In this document: piece after piece, positions 30,784 to 40,532 of the stretch
Numbering within the stretch: position 1 is the first letter of the stretch
Layout: each line of letters starts with the position of its first letter
Assembly: GCA_945788325.1 (NCBI GenBank)
Contig: CALZLL010000001.1
Coordinates: forward strand, 1-50,834
From: an uncultured Clostridium sp.
GTDB taxonomy: Bacteria; Bacillota_I; Bacilli_A; RF39; UBA660
Reading direction: 5' to 3'
Length of the DNA stretch: 50,834 nucleotides
The notes under the pieces: model-generated
The model's input: only the letters and a program-made list of their open reading frames with translations
What the model was told of the DNA's origin: nothing
Database searches by the model: none
Position numbers and translations under genes: made by a program

Positions 30784-31638
30784 ATGAATAAATATGAAAG
30801 CTTATTATTAAATATTTTTTCAAAAGAAAGCTCAATAACTCCGTTTGGTAACCTTGATCCATCTTATTTATGGACAAATGAAGATATGTCCTTATATCCA
30901 AAAGAAAACTTAAAAGATAAAAAGATTCTTACTATTACTTCAAGCGGAGATCATGCTTTAAATTGTGTATTAAATGGTGCAACAAATATTTCATCTTTTG
31001 ATGTTAACATATTTAGTAAATATGTATCCGCTTTAAAAATAGCGATGATAAAAAAATACAATTATTATGATTTTTTCAAAAGAATGAGATTTATTGAAGA
31101 AATGGAAACCTTTAATTATAATTTTAAAGACAATATAATTTTTGAAGTAAAAGAATATTTAACAATGGATGAATATAAGTTTTGGGATACTTTTGAATAT
31201 TTAAGGATAAATAATAAAATATCTTATGGTGATGTTATAAATCCATATGGAAATATAAAATATAATAATTATATTGATTTATTACAATATCAAAAATTAA
31301 AGAAAAATTTAAAGAACGTAAATTTTAAGTATTATGATACAGATATTATTAATATAAAAAATTGTATTAATGAAGAGTTTGATAGAGTTTTTTTAAGCAA
31401 TGTTTTAGAATACGTTTTATGTTCAAATACACCAAATTTTACTAAAAATTATCATGAGGTGTTAAATGGTTTAGATAAGATATTAAAAGTAAATGCTATA
31501 ATATATGGTTATGATTTTAATTTTATATCAAAGTATGAAGATGAAATGCCATCTAATTTATCATATAATTACAATGAAATAATTAAAAAGAAAAACAATG
31601 CGTGTAAACAAAAAGTTTTTAGTTTAAGTAAAGTTTAA
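30784..31638 (+). CDS. DUF3419 (BtaA-like) protein
   Basis: A 284-residue protein of the DUF3419 family, related to BtaA, which transfers a 3-amino-3-carboxypropyl group from S-adenosylmethionine to diacylglycerol. The nucleotide-binding stretch ILTITSSGDHALNCVLNGAT followed by FDVN is typical. Whether it makes a betaine-lipid precursor here or acts on another substrate is open; no BtaB partner is seen. ATG 30784 follows GGGGGAC; an upstream in-frame start at 30751 overlaps the promoter. Confidence 0.75.
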   Translation: MNKYESLLLNIFSKESSITPFGNLDPSYLWTNEDMSLYPKENLKDKKILTITSSGDHALNCVLNGATNISSFDVNIFSKYVSALKIAMIKKYNYYDFFKRMRFIEEMETFNYNFKDNIIFEVKEYLTMDEYKFWDTFEYLRINNKISYGDVINPYGNIKYNNYIDLLQYQKLKKNLKNVNFKYYDTDIINIKNCINEEFDRVFLSNVLEYVLCSNTPNFTKNYHEVLNGLDKILKVNAIIYGYDFNFISKYEDEMPSNLSYNYNEIIKKKNNACKQKVFSLSKV

Positions 31639-31653
31639 TACTTTACTTTTTTT
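31628..31653 (+). terminator. Terminator of the DUF3419 gene
   Basis: GTAAAGT (31628-31634) pairs with ACTTTAC (31640-31646), followed by T7. Confidence 0.87.
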
Positions 31654-31717
31654 AAATATAAGTAGCAAAAAGTCGATTTTTATGATAAGATATTTTATAT
31701 AGTAGGAGGAATGTAAA

Positions 31718-33427
31718 ATGGGTAAAGGATTATATGTTGGTACCATAGTTGTTCTATCGCTAATTATTATAATAATTTTAATAATAGTATTAAAATCAAA
31801 GAAGAAAAAAAGAATGTTAACGGCGGTGAATAATTTAGAAAAAGAAAAAAACATGCTTATTAACGTTCCTGTTTTAAGTGAGCTATCGAAAGTTAAGGCA
31901 CTTGTTAAAAATAATAGTAAGTTAGAAGAAAAATATAACGCATGGGACATTAAGTTTCAAATGATTGAAAACGAAACCATTCCACTTGTTAATGATATGT
32001 TAATAGAAGTAGATTTTTTAATAGATAAAAGTAATTCAAAAGAAGTTTATCAAAAGATTACTGAAATAGAAATTAAATTATATGAAGTTAAAACAAAGAT
32101 AAAAAATATCTTATCAGAAATAAAAGAAATAACGCTAAGTGAAGAGAGAAATAGAGCTACCGTAATTAAGTTAAAAACACAATATAGAAATTTAAAAAAG
32201 AAATTTGAAGAAACAAAGACAGATTATGAAGAGACGGTTAAAACAATTGAATTACAATTTGAAACAATAGAAAGACGTTTTGAAGAATTTGAAGAAGTAA
32301 TGGAGAAAAAAGACTATGAAGAAGTGATATACGTAGTTAAAGGATTAACAGAGATGTTAGATCATATGACCATAATAATTGATGAAATACCTGAAATAAT
32401 GTTAATGGGTAAAAATTTAATACCAAAAAGAACCGAAGATGTATCTAGTGAATACATAAAGTTAACTAGAGAAGGATACCAATTAGATTATTTAAACGTT
32501 GAATATAACATTGTAGAAACAGAAAAAAAAGTAAATGCTATTTTTGATCGTGTAAGAGTTCTTAACTTAGAAGATGTTACTTTTGAATTAAAGACTATAT
32601 TAGAATATTTTGATTCATTATTTAATGATTTTGAAACAGAGAAAATAACTAGAAAATATTATGAAGAAGGACTTGTTTCATTTAATAAGAAAAAAAATCA
32701 CGTTAATAAAGTACTAACCGCGGTAGAAAATCAATTGCCTGAAATGAAAAATAGATATAACTTAACTGAGGATACCCTTGATTCTATAAAACTTTTAAGA
32801 AGTGAGTTTGAAGGCGTTTTAAAAGATTATGATAAATTAGAGACATTAAATAAAAATCATTCTTTTCCTTTTTCTAAACTAAATCAAGATTTAGAAATAA
32901 TAGTACTTAAATTAAGTAAATTACATGAAAAATTAAATGGTTTATTACAAAAAGTTGGTAATTTAAAAGATGATGAAGAAAGAGCTAAAGGACAATTAGA
33001 AGATATTAAATTGCTTTTAAAACAATCTAAGTATCAAATAAGAAAAAATAGACTTCCAATAATTCCTGATAATTATTATGTTGAGTTAAGAGAAGCATCA
33101 GATGCAATTAAGGAAATACAAGTTGAATTAACTAAAAAACCACTTGACGTTGATACGTTAAACGTTAGGGTTGATACAGCTAGGGATTTGGTGTTTAAAT
33201 TACATAATACAACTGCTGAGATGATAAAAATGGCATTATTATCAGAATATGCTATAGTATATGGAAACCGTTATAGATCTTCTAAACCGGTTATAAATGA
33301 TGGACTTGTTAAAGCAGAAAAATTATTCTTTAACGGAGAATATAAAAAATCTTTAGAACTAAGTATTAATACATTAGATGTGGTAGAACCTGGTATTCAT
33401 AAAAAGATATTAGATTACAAAAAATAA
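31718..33427 (+). CDS. ezrA: EzrA septation ring regulator
   Basis: A 569-residue protein with an N-terminal membrane helix (about 5-25, outside-in) followed by a cytoplasmic chain of long coiled coils, the spectrin-like arrangement of EzrA. Family marks include VLSELSKVKALVKNN near residue 50, LYEVKTKIKNILSEI and, towards the C-terminus, LLSEYAIVYGNRYRSS. EzrA restrains FtsZ ring formation and links FtsZ to the wall machinery. It is specific to Bacilli and so supports the taxonomic reading. A GRP-motif membrane protein follows 15 nt later. Confidence 0.88.
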   Translation: MGKGLYVGTIVVLSLIIIIILIIVLKSKKKKRMLTAVNNLEKEKNMLINVPVLSELSKVKALVKNNSKLEEKYNAWDIKFQMIENETIPLVNDMLIEVDFLIDKSNSKEVYQKITEIEIKLYEVKTKIKNILSEIKEITLSEERNRATVIKLKTQYRNLKKKFEETKTDYEETVKTIELQFETIERRFEEFEEVMEKKDYEEVIYVVKGLTEMLDHMTIIIDEIPEIMLMGKNLIPKRTEDVSSEYIKLTREGYQLDYLNVEYNIVETEKKVNAIFDRVRVLNLEDVTFELKTILEYFDSLFNDFETEKITRKYYEEGLVSFNKKKNHVNKVLTAVENQLPEMKNRYNLTEDTLDSIKLLRSEFEGVLKDYDKLETLNKNHSFPFSKLNQDLEIIVLKLSKLHEKLNGLLQKVGNLKDDEERAKGQLEDIKLLLKQSKYQIRKNRLPIIPDNYYVELREASDAIKEIQVELTKKPLDVDTLNVRVDTARDLVFKLHNTTAEMIKMALLSEYAIVYGNRYRSSKPVINDGLVKAEKLFFNGEYKKSLELSINTLDVVEPGIHKKILDYKK

Positions 33428-33442
33428 AAGGAGGTGTTTTAA

Positions 33443-34363
33443 ATGAAAGAATGGCTTTTAAAGGATGAAAAGAATAAAGTTGGAAGACCAAGATTAGCTA
33501 GTGACGAAGTTTTAAAAAAAGCTAAAATATCAATTGCGGTAGGTTTTATAATTAGTTTTGTTCTTATGTTTTCCTTTTTTAGCATCTTAAAAGGCACAAC
33601 TCCTACAAAATACGCATATTCTCTTACTTTAGAAAAACTATTTGGAGAGTTAACAAATAAAAATGGTTTTATAGTAAGTGATTATTATGATAAAAATGAT
33701 GATTATGTTATGGAATTTAAAGTTCCAGACGTAATATATAATTATTCAGGATCTTATAAATATACATTATATGAACTTAATAATAACGAATGGAAAGAAA
33801 AAGATAGTAAAACAATTGATAAAGAAGAAAGAAGTTTTAAGATAAAAGTTAAATCTTTAAAAAACCAAAATAAAACTTGGAAGATAAAGTTACAAATTAT
33901 AAATGCTACCAATATAAAAGAAGCTTATAACCCATCTTCTTGGCAATTTAATGATTCTAAAAATACTAAAGATATGTATGCGTATAAAGTATTTACTGTA
34001 AAAGGATATTATAGCCCGGTATTAAATGAAGAATTAAAAGAATCTAAAAAGAGTAATGATAAAATAACGATAGATACTAAAAAAGAAGATCCTAGAAGTT
34101 TTATTGTAAATTTAAATGATGGGGTATATAACGTGGTTGTTAAATATACTGATACAGCTTCTAAGGAAGTTTTACTAGCAAATGATAAAGAAGTAAGTGG
34201 AATAAAAGAGTATGTAATACCTGGATTAGATCGCTCTACTAAGGTGGTATTTAAAATTTATGGTGAAGATGTTAAAAGTAAGAGATTATCTAATTGGCAA
34301 TATCAAGAAAGTAAAGGATATATTACTAATAGTTATGTTTTAAAACCAGAAAAAGCATATTAA
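33443..34363 (+). CDS. Third GRP-motif membrane protein
   Basis: A 306-residue single-pass protein. The cytoplasmic N-terminus carries KVGRPRLAS (12-20), a membrane helix follows (about 33-50), then a mostly beta outer region with possible fibronectin- or Ig-like modules (about 80-180 and 210-300). The N-terminal motif is shared with the genes at 6196 and 7262, but the outer part differs and lacks their paired cysteines. It follows ezrA by 15 nt with a strong AAAGGAGG site, so it is probably co-transcribed with a cell-division gene. Function unknown. Confidence 0.75.
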   Translation: MKEWLLKDEKNKVGRPRLASDEVLKKAKISIAVGFIISFVLMFSFFSILKGTTPTKYAYSLTLEKLFGELTNKNGFIVSDYYDKNDDYVMEFKVPDVIYNYSGSYKYTLYELNNNEWKEKDSKTIDKEERSFKIKVKSLKNQNKTWKIKLQIINATNIKEAYNPSSWQFNDSKNTKDMYAYKVFTVKGYYSPVLNEELKESKKSNDKITIDTKKEDPRSFIVNLNDGVYNVVVKYTDTASKEVLLANDKEVSGIKEYVIPGLDRSTKVVFKIYGEDVKSKRLSNWQYQESKGYITNSYVLKPEKAY

Positions 34364-34386
34364 AAGGACTTCAAAGTCTTTTTTTT
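34363..34386 (+). terminator. Terminator of the ezrA operon
   Basis: AAAGGACTT (34363-34371) pairs with AAGTCTTTT (34374-34382) with a G-U pair and a two-base loop, then Ts. Confidence 0.7.
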
Positions 34387-34419
34387 AATATAATTCATAT
34401 TATTAATTAGGTGATGAAA

Positions 34420-35262
34420 TTGCTTAAAAATACTAGCAAACTAATAAGTTTATTTTTATTATTGTTATTAAGCTTTATTTATACTGATAAAGTTTTTTCT
34501 GAAGCTAGAAATAAAGACCCTATAATGCAAGAAGTAATAAGTTATAAAAATAATAATGATATATTACCAATAGAACCTACAATTAATGATAATGAAATGA
34601 TTTTGGGTATATCAGGTATGGTAGTAAATGAAAAAGAATCTTATAAAAACATGAAAGATGATGATAGTTTTGATAAAAATAAAATAGTATATGATAAAAA
34701 ACCACCTAAAACATCTATATTAAATAATTATAATTATTACATTAAAAAGGGTAATGATAAAAATAATGTGGCATCTATTATTTTTAAGGTTACAAGTGAT
34801 GATAACATTGATGAGATATTATCTTTAGTAGCTAAAACTGGTGTTAAAGTTAATTTCTTTATAGATGGTGCATACTTAGAAAAAAACGTAGAAACAGCTT
34901 TTTCAATGGTTAATTTAAATTGTGAAATATATAATTTGGGATATGATGGTAAATATTCTAAAAGTATGATAGGTGTTACAAATAACTTAATTGAAAGTAT
35001 AACGTTAAAAGATTCTAAATATTGTTTGAACGAAGAAAAAATAGATGATTATAAAAAGTTATGTAAAAGTAAAAAAATGTATTCTATTTTACCTACTTTA
35101 ATTGATCCAACCATTTTAGATTTAAAAGAAAATTTAGAAAAAGGAATAATAATATCTTATAATTTATCTAACTATAATTATAATGAATTTAAACTTATGA
35201 TAAATACAATTACAAGTAGGGGATATAAAATTGAAACTTTATCTAAAATGCTAACAGAATAA
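34420..35262 (+). CDS. Exported protein with degenerate polysaccharide-deacetylase-like fold
   Basis: A 280-residue exported protein. The N-terminal hydrophobic segment (about 10-25) is a signal or anchor. The C-terminal half resembles the NodB fold (TGVKVNFFIDGAYLEKNVE; later ISYNLSNYNYNEFKLMINTI and SRGYKIETLSKML). The metal-binding TFDDG and HSxxH motifs of active deacetylases are missing (ASIIFKVTSDDN; CEIYNLGYDGKYSK), so hydrolytic activity is unlikely. Such inactive relatives occur among sporulation proteins, but I cannot name this one. TTG 34420 is preferred because GGTGAT (34410-34415) lies 4 nt before it; ATG 34414 overlaps that site. Confidence 0.6.
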   Translation: MLKNTSKLISLFLLLLLSFIYTDKVFSEARNKDPIMQEVISYKNNNDILPIEPTINDNEMILGISGMVVNEKESYKNMKDDDSFDKNKIVYDKKPPKTSILNNYNYYIKKGNDKNNVASIIFKVTSDDNIDEILSLVAKTGVKVNFFIDGAYLEKNVETAFSMVNLNCEIYNLGYDGKYSKSMIGVTNNLIESITLKDSKYCLNEEKIDDYKKLCKSKKMYSILPTLIDPTILDLKENLEKGIIISYNLSNYNYNEFKLMINTITSRGYKIETLSKMLTE

Positions 35263-35267
35263 ATTTT

Positions 35268-35302
35268 AAGCAATTCAATAATTATTTTGAGTTGCTTTTT
35301 AT
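35268..35302 (+). terminator. Terminator of the deacetylase-like gene
   Basis: AAGCAATTCAA (35268-35278) pairs, with a small internal loop, with TTGAGTTGCTT (35287-35297), then Ts. Confidence 0.7.
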
Positions 35303-35374
35303 TAATTAATTTAAGGTTAGAAAATAAAAAAAGTTGTTTTTTTAATATTTTCTATTTATCTAAAAAATTTTAAA

Positions 35375-35383
35375 TGTTATAAT
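35375..35383 (+). promoter_or_regulatory. Extended -10 promoter of polC
   Basis: TGTTATAAT (TATAAT 35378-35383); the -35 region (TTTATC, 35355-35360) is poor. GGTGAT precedes ATG 35412 by three bases. Confidence 0.5.
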
Positions 35384-35411
35384 ATTTATTAGCGTGAAGT
35401 AAGGTGATATT

Positions 35412-38400
35412 ATGCATGATAAATTAAAATTATTTTTAACTAAAATTAACCTACCAGAAGAGTATTATGATTATTTTAAAGACGGTAAAATATTAAAGTT
35501 AAAATTAGATCATACTAGAAAAAATGGTGTTTTTGTAATTGAAGTTGAAAAAGTGCTTAATGATGATGTTCTTTCGTTTATTAATAAGAATATATCTAAT
35601 GGTTTTCCTGATATGGAATCTATTAGAGCTGAATTTGTTTTAAGAAACGTAGATTATAGTAATGCTACATCTTATTATAAAAAAGCTATTTTAGAAAGTA
35701 CCTTAACAAAACCGATGAAAGAACTATTTTCTGAAAAACAAGTTAAGATGGATGATAAAACTCTTATGGTAGATGTTGATAATATTGCTGAAGAAAACAT
35801 ATTAAAAAATAATGTAGAAAGTGTTATTAGATATTTTAATCAAGTTGGTTATAAAGATATTAAAATTAAAACTAATATTAATGAAGAAAATGCATTAAAA
35901 GTAAAAAAAGAATTAGAAGAAGAATTAAAAAAAGAAGTAATAGCTAAACCAAAAGAAGAAAATCCTATTTTACTTGGTGATGAACCTAAGGGAACTATTA
36001 CCGAGATTAAAGACATTATAGCTGAAGAAGGAAACGTTACGGTTGAAGCTTATGTTTTTGGAGTAGAGGAATTTGAATCGAATAAAAGTGCTTTTAAAAT
36101 TCTTACTTTTAAAATAAGTGATAATACTGATAGTATATATGCTAAAGTTTTTACTAAAGATGCTGATTTGTTTAAAAAGTTATCTAAGTCCATGAAATCA
36201 GGTTGGTTTAGAATTAACGGATATGTAAAGCAAGATGTTTATGCTAAAGATTTGGTTTTAAACATGAGAAACGTTATGAAAATACCTTCTAAAGATGTTG
36301 TAATAGTTGATGATGCTGAAGAAAAAAGAGTAGAGCTTCATGCTCATACGATGATGAGTCAAATGGATGGATTAACCAAACTTGATTTAGGAAAACATAC
36401 TTGTGACTTGGTTACCAACGCGATTAACATGGGTTATAGGGGCGTTGCAATAACGGATCACAATGGATGTCAAGCTTTTCCAATAGCATATGGTATTATT
36501 AAATCTCATAATAAGAAAATTGAAGATAAAACCAAGCATTTTAAAGGTTTATATGGAACTGAACTTACCTTGGTTGATGATACTGTCAATATCGTAGTAA
36601 GACCAACTAATGAACCTTTAATGGATAATACATACGTTGTTTTTGATACTGAAACTACTGGTTTTAATGCAGCTGGTGGAGATCAAATGATAGAAATTGG
36701 AGCGGTTAAGATATCTCATGGGGACATAATTGATAGGTTTGATAAATTAATTGATCCTAAAAGACATATTCCAGATAAGATAACGGAACTTACTTGTATA
36801 ACTGATGCAATGGTAGCGGGCTGTGATGATGAAGAAACTGTTACTAAAGAATTTTTATCTTGGGCTGGTAATTTACCAATGGTTGCACATAACGCTAAGT
36901 TTGATATTTCTTTTATTGAAATGGCAATGAAAAAATATAACTTAGGTGAGTTTAAAAATACCGTTATAGACACGTTAGAATTATCAAGAACGTTAGATCA
37001 AGGTTATGCAAGACATGGACTTTCTGCTTTAGTTAAAAGATATAATGTTCCATGGGAGGAAGATGCTCATCATAGAGCTGATTATGATGCTGAAGGAACT
37101 GCCCATGTATTTCATAAGTTCTTGCAAAAATTAGATTCTCAAAATTATGAAAAAATAAGTGATTTAGATAGATTAGTATCAAAAGATGAAATTCATAAAT
37201 TTGGTAGAACGTATCATTTTAATGCAATAGCAGTTAATAAAACTGGATTAAAAAACATTTTTAAAATGATATCGCTTGCTAATACGGTTTATTTATATAA
37301 AACTCCAAGAATACTTAGAAGTGAGGTAGAACGCTTAAGAGATGGCGTTTTAATTGGTAGTGGTTGCTATGAATCAGAAGTATTTATAGAAGCTAGAAGT
37401 AAAGATGGTGAAGAACTAACTAACATAATTAACTTTTATGATTATGTTGAAGTTCAACCACCTGAAGTTTATAATCACTTGATACAATTAGGAGATTTTA
37501 AAAACGAAGAAGAACTTAAAAATCACATAAAAAAAGTTGTTAGTGCAACTAAAGAAGCTGGAAAGATAATCGTTGCAACGGGAGATGTTCATCACTTCAA
37601 AAGAGAAGATAAAATATATCGTGAAATAATCGTTAATCAAAAAGTACCTGGTGGTGGAAGACATCCGTTAGCTAAAAAAGACATTAAAGAAATTCCATCT
37701 CAACATTTTAGAACGACTAACGAAATGCTTAATGATTTTGCATTTTTAGGTAATGATCTATCAAAAGAGATAGTTATTACTAATACAAATAAAGTTTTAG
37801 ACTTAGTTGACGAAATAGAAGTAATAATTGATACTCATGGAATTCCATTTTCTCCAAGAGTAAAATCTGATGATGGTAAATCTTACCTTGATTGCCCAAG
37901 GGTAGTTACCGATTTAGTTTACGATAAAGCTAAAGATTGGTATGGTGATCCTTTACCATATAACATTGAAGAGCGTATTGCAATGGAACTTTATGGAAAC
38001 ATTGTATATAAAGTATGTAATGATAATATTAAAAAAGAAAATCCTGATATAAACGATGATGATTTAAGTAAGGAAGCATTTAAAAAATTACATAGTGTGA
38101 TATTAGATGGGTTTGATGCTGTTAAGGAATTATTAGGTGTTTATTTTAAAGAAAATTGGAGTGAAGAAGACGGTGAATTTAGTGAAGATTCGTTATCGAA
38201 AAAAATAGATAAAGAACTTGGTGGTATCATAGGTGGAGGTTTTGATCCAATATATTTAATAGCGCAAAGACTAGTTAAACACTCAAACGATGATGGTTAT
38301 TTAGTTGGTTCCCGTGGTTCGGTTGGATCATCTTTTGTAGCTACCATGATGGGTATAACGGAAGTTAATCCACTTCCAGCTCATTATCGTTGTTTAAATT

Positions 38401-40007
38401 GTAAACATAGTATTTTTGAATTTGAAGATGGAAGGCCTCTTGGTGCTGAGTATTCAACTGGATTTGATTTACCAGATAAAAAGTGTCCTTGTTGTGGGTC
38501 TGATTTATATAAAGATGGTCAAGATATGCCTTTTGCTACGTTCCTTGGTTTTAACGCGGATAAAGTACCAGATATAGATCTTAATTTTAGTGATTTAAAC
38601 CAAGCATCAGCGCATGCGTATACCAAGGTATTGTTTGGTGCAGATAATGTGTATAGAGCAGGAACCATTGGTACGGTAGCTGAAAAAACCGCATATGGTT
38701 TTGTAAAAGGTTACCTAGAGGATAAAGAAATTAATAAGCGAGCTGCTGAAATAGAAAGACTTTCTATTGGGTGTACTGGTGTTAAAAGAACTACTGGACA
38801 ACATCCAGGTGGTATAGTAGTTATTCCAGATTACATGGAAGTATTTGATTTTACACCATTTCAGTTTCCAGCAGAAGATGTAACTAGTCCGTGGCGTACT
38901 ACTCACTTTGATTATCACGCAATTGATGAGTGTGTTTTAAAACTAGATATATTAGGACATTCAGATCCAACGCAGCTTAGGATGATTCAAGATTTAACCG
39001 GAACTGATATTACTAAAGTTCCTTTAGATGATAAAGATACGATGAGTATATTTACATCTACTAAGGCACTTGGTGTGACTAATGAACAAATTATGTGTAA
39101 AACAGGTACCCTTGGAATTCCGGAATTTGGTACACCATTTACAATAGGAATGGTTGCTGAAACAAAGCCAACTACTTTTGCTGAATTAATTAAAATATCT
39201 GGTTTATCTCATGGTACTGACGTATGGTTAGGTAACGCTCAAGATTTAATAAAAAATGATATAGTTCCTTTTAAAGATGTTATTGGGTGTCGTGATGATA
39301 TAATGGTATACCTTATGTATCATGGTGTTAAACCAATAAAGGCATTTAAAATAATGGAGTTTGTACGTAAGGGTAGAGCTTCAAAAGATCCTGAAACATG
39401 GAAGGAACACAAAAAAACCATGGAGGAAGCAAACATACCAGATTGGTTTATAGATTCTTGCGGTAAGATTAAATACATGTTCCCAAAAGCTCATGCTGCA
39501 GCTTACGTAATATCAGCATTTAGAATTGCTTGGTACAAAGTGCACATGCCGGTATATTTTTACGCATCTTGGCTTACTTCAAAAGCAACTGACGTTGATG
39601 TTGAAGTAATGATGAAAGGTTACGATGCAATAAAATCAAAAATAATAGAAATTCAAAATAAAGGTTATGATGCTACTAACAAAGAATTAGGACAATTAGA
39701 AAGTCTTAAGGTATGTTTAGAAGCAACAGCAAGAGGAATTACTTTTGCACCTATTGATCTTTATAAAAGTAATGCTACCGTTTGGGGTGTTAAAGACGAA
39801 ACAACGATATATCCACCATTTTCATCAATCGATGGCCTTGGTGATACAGTTGCTAAAAAAATAGTAGAAGAAAGAGAAAAAAGTAAATTTATAAGTGTTG
39901 AAGACATTCAAGCAAGAGGCAAGGTATCCCAAACGTTAACTGATAAAATGAGAATGATGGGAATATTAGAAGCTCTTCCTGAATCTAGCCAATTAAGTTT
40001 ATTTTAA
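35412..40007 (+). CDS. polC: DNA polymerase III PolC
   Basis: A 1531-residue replicative polymerase of the Gram-positive PolC type. In order: N-terminal domain (1-180), OB fold (about 200-300), PHP domain (VELHAHTMMSQMDG, about 306) interrupted by the DEDD proofreading exonuclease (YVVFDTETTG about 405; HHRADYDAEGTAHVF), palm with PDIDLNFS (about 1053), a Cys-rich zinc region (CLNCKHSIF and KKCPCCGS), fingers, and a C-terminal helix-hairpin-helix ending SLF. Length is slightly above the B. subtilis enzyme. It has its own promoter and a bidirectional terminator, so it is monocistronic. Confidence 0.96.
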   Translation: MHDKLKLFLTKINLPEEYYDYFKDGKILKLKLDHTRKNGVFVIEVEKVLNDDVLSFINKNISNGFPDMESIRAEFVLRNVDYSNATSYYKKAILESTLTKPMKELFSEKQVKMDDKTLMVDVDNIAEENILKNNVESVIRYFNQVGYKDIKIKTNINEENALKVKKELEEELKKEVIAKPKEENPILLGDEPKGTITEIKDIIAEEGNVTVEAYVFGVEEFESNKSAFKILTFKISDNTDSIYAKVFTKDADLFKKLSKSMKSGWFRINGYVKQDVYAKDLVLNMRNVMKIPSKDVVIVDDAEEKRVELHAHTMMSQMDGLTKLDLGKHTCDLVTNAINMGYRGVAITDHNGCQAFPIAYGIIKSHNKKIEDKTKHFKGLYGTELTLVDDTVNIVVRPTNEPLMDNTYVVFDTETTGFNAAGGDQMIEIGAVKISHGDIIDRFDKLIDPKRHIPDKITELTCITDAMVAGCDDEETVTKEFLSWAGNLPMVAHNAKFDISFIEMAMKKYNLGEFKNTVIDTLELSRTLDQGYARHGLSALVKRYNVPWEEDAHHRADYDAEGTAHVFHKFLQKLDSQNYEKISDLDRLVSKDEIHKFGRTYHFNAIAVNKTGLKNIFKMISLANTVYLYKTPRILRSEVERLRDGVLIGSGCYESEVFIEARSKDGEELTNIINFYDYVEVQPPEVYNHLIQLGDFKNEEELKNHIKKVVSATKEAGKIIVATGDVHHFKREDKIYREIIVNQKVPGGGRHPLAKKDIKEIPSQHFRTTNEMLNDFAFLGNDLSKEIVITNTNKVLDLVDEIEVIIDTHGIPFSPRVKSDDGKSYLDCPRVVTDLVYDKAKDWYGDPLPYNIEERIAMELYGNIVYKVCNDNIKKENPDINDDDLSKEAFKKLHSVILDGFDAVKELLGVYFKENWSEEDGEFSEDSLSKKIDKELGGIIGGGFDPIYLIAQRLVKHSNDDGYLVGSRGSVGSSFVATMMGITEVNPLPAHYRCLNCKHSIFEFEDGRPLGAEYSTGFDLPDKKCPCCGSDLYKDGQDMPFATFLGFNADKVPDIDLNFSDLNQASAHAYTKVLFGADNVYRAGTIGTVAEKTAYGFVKGYLEDKEINKRAAEIERLSIGCTGVKRTTGQHPGGIVVIPDYMEVFDFTPFQFPAEDVTSPWRTTHFDYHAIDECVLKLDILGHSDPTQLRMIQDLTGTDITKVPLDDKDTMSIFTSTKALGVTNEQIMCKTGTLGIPEFGTPFTIGMVAETKPTTFAELIKISGLSHGTDVWLGNAQDLIKNDIVPFKDVIGCRDDIMVYLMYHGVKPIKAFKIMEFVRKGRASKDPETWKEHKKTMEEANIPDWFIDSCGKIKYMFPKAHAAAYVISAFRIAWYKVHMPVYFYASWLTSKATDVDVEVMMKGYDAIKSKIIEIQNKGYDATNKELGQLESLKVCLEATARGITFAPIDLYKSNATVWGVKDETTIYPPFSSIDGLGDTVAKKIVEEREKSKFISVEDIQARGKVSQTLTDKMRMMGILEALPESSQLSLF

Positions 40008-40011
40008 AAAT

Positions 40012-40044
40012 AAAAATAGCTGGAATTTTATTCAGCTATTTTTT
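40012..40044. terminator. Bidirectional terminator between polC and the yqfQ-like gene
   Basis: AAAATAGCTG (40013-40022) pairs with CAGCTATTTT (40033-40042), with A residues on the left and Ts on the right, so it works for both convergent genes. Confidence 0.82.
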
Positions 40045-40414
40045 AAAGAAAAAAAGTTGGATTTGGGACTTCTTGTGTGATTTCATTAACGTTTTCTTCT
40101 TTGGTGATAGAGTTTTTTGCAACGTTATTAATCACGTTTTCATTACTATTTATCTTAGTAAATTCTTTTCCTATTTTTCTTAACGCCCGTATGTTTTTAA
40201 ATACTGGTTTTACCTGATAGTAAAGAGGAATTGCTTGGTTTACAACGCTAAGTGTTTTTTGTGCGTTAGAAAGTAACGATGACCATTTTATTTTGCCAAG
40301 TAAAGATGATATACCACCGCTACTTGCTACGCCACTTAAATTTCCTGCGTTAGCTATACCTGATGTGTAAGGCATGGCAATATTAGGAATTGCATATGGA
40401 ATATTACCGTACAA
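40043..40414 (-). CDS. yqfQ: YqfQ (VrrA)-like protein
   Basis: A 123-residue protein with a Gly/Ser/Ala-rich N-terminus (IANAGNLSGVASSGGISSLL) and the family stretch LSNAQKTLSVVNQAIPLYYQ followed by VKPVFKNIRALRKIGKEF. This matches the VrrA/YqfQ family, known from sporeforming bacilli; role not established. The start is probably TTG 40414 with GAGGTGAT (40426-40419) 4 nt upstream; GTG 40423 would overlap that site. An excellent sigma-E promoter match lies upstream, supporting mother-cell expression. Confidence 0.75.
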   Translation of the reverse strand: MYGNIPYAIPNIAMPYTSGIANAGNLSGVASSGGISSLLGKIKWSSLLSNAQKTLSVVNQAIPLYYQVKPVFKNIRALRKIGKEFTKINSNENVINNVAKNSITKEENVNEITQEVPNPTFFL

Positions 40415-40442
40415 TTTAATCACCTCTATAATAATATATGTA

Positions 40443-40470
40443 AATGTATGATTATGTTTAAATAATATGT
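40443..40470 (-). promoter_or_regulatory. Putative sigma-E promoter of the yqfQ-like gene
   Basis: On the minus strand ACATATT (40470-40464), 13 nt, then CATACATT (40450-40443). The -10 fits CATACANT in all positions and the -35 fits KMATATT in six of seven. It lies 17 nt before the ribosome site. Confidence 0.65.
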
Positions 40471-40498
40471 AAAAAAGAGTTTAAAAAATAAAAAAATA

Positions 40499-40507
40499 TG
40501 TTATAAT
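40499..40507 (+). promoter_or_regulatory. Extended -10 promoter of the pilC gene
   Basis: TGTTATAAT (TATAAT 40502-40507), 25 nt before the start; no clear -35. Confidence 0.5.
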
Positions 40508-40532
40508 TATTTTATAGAATAGGAAGGTGTTT

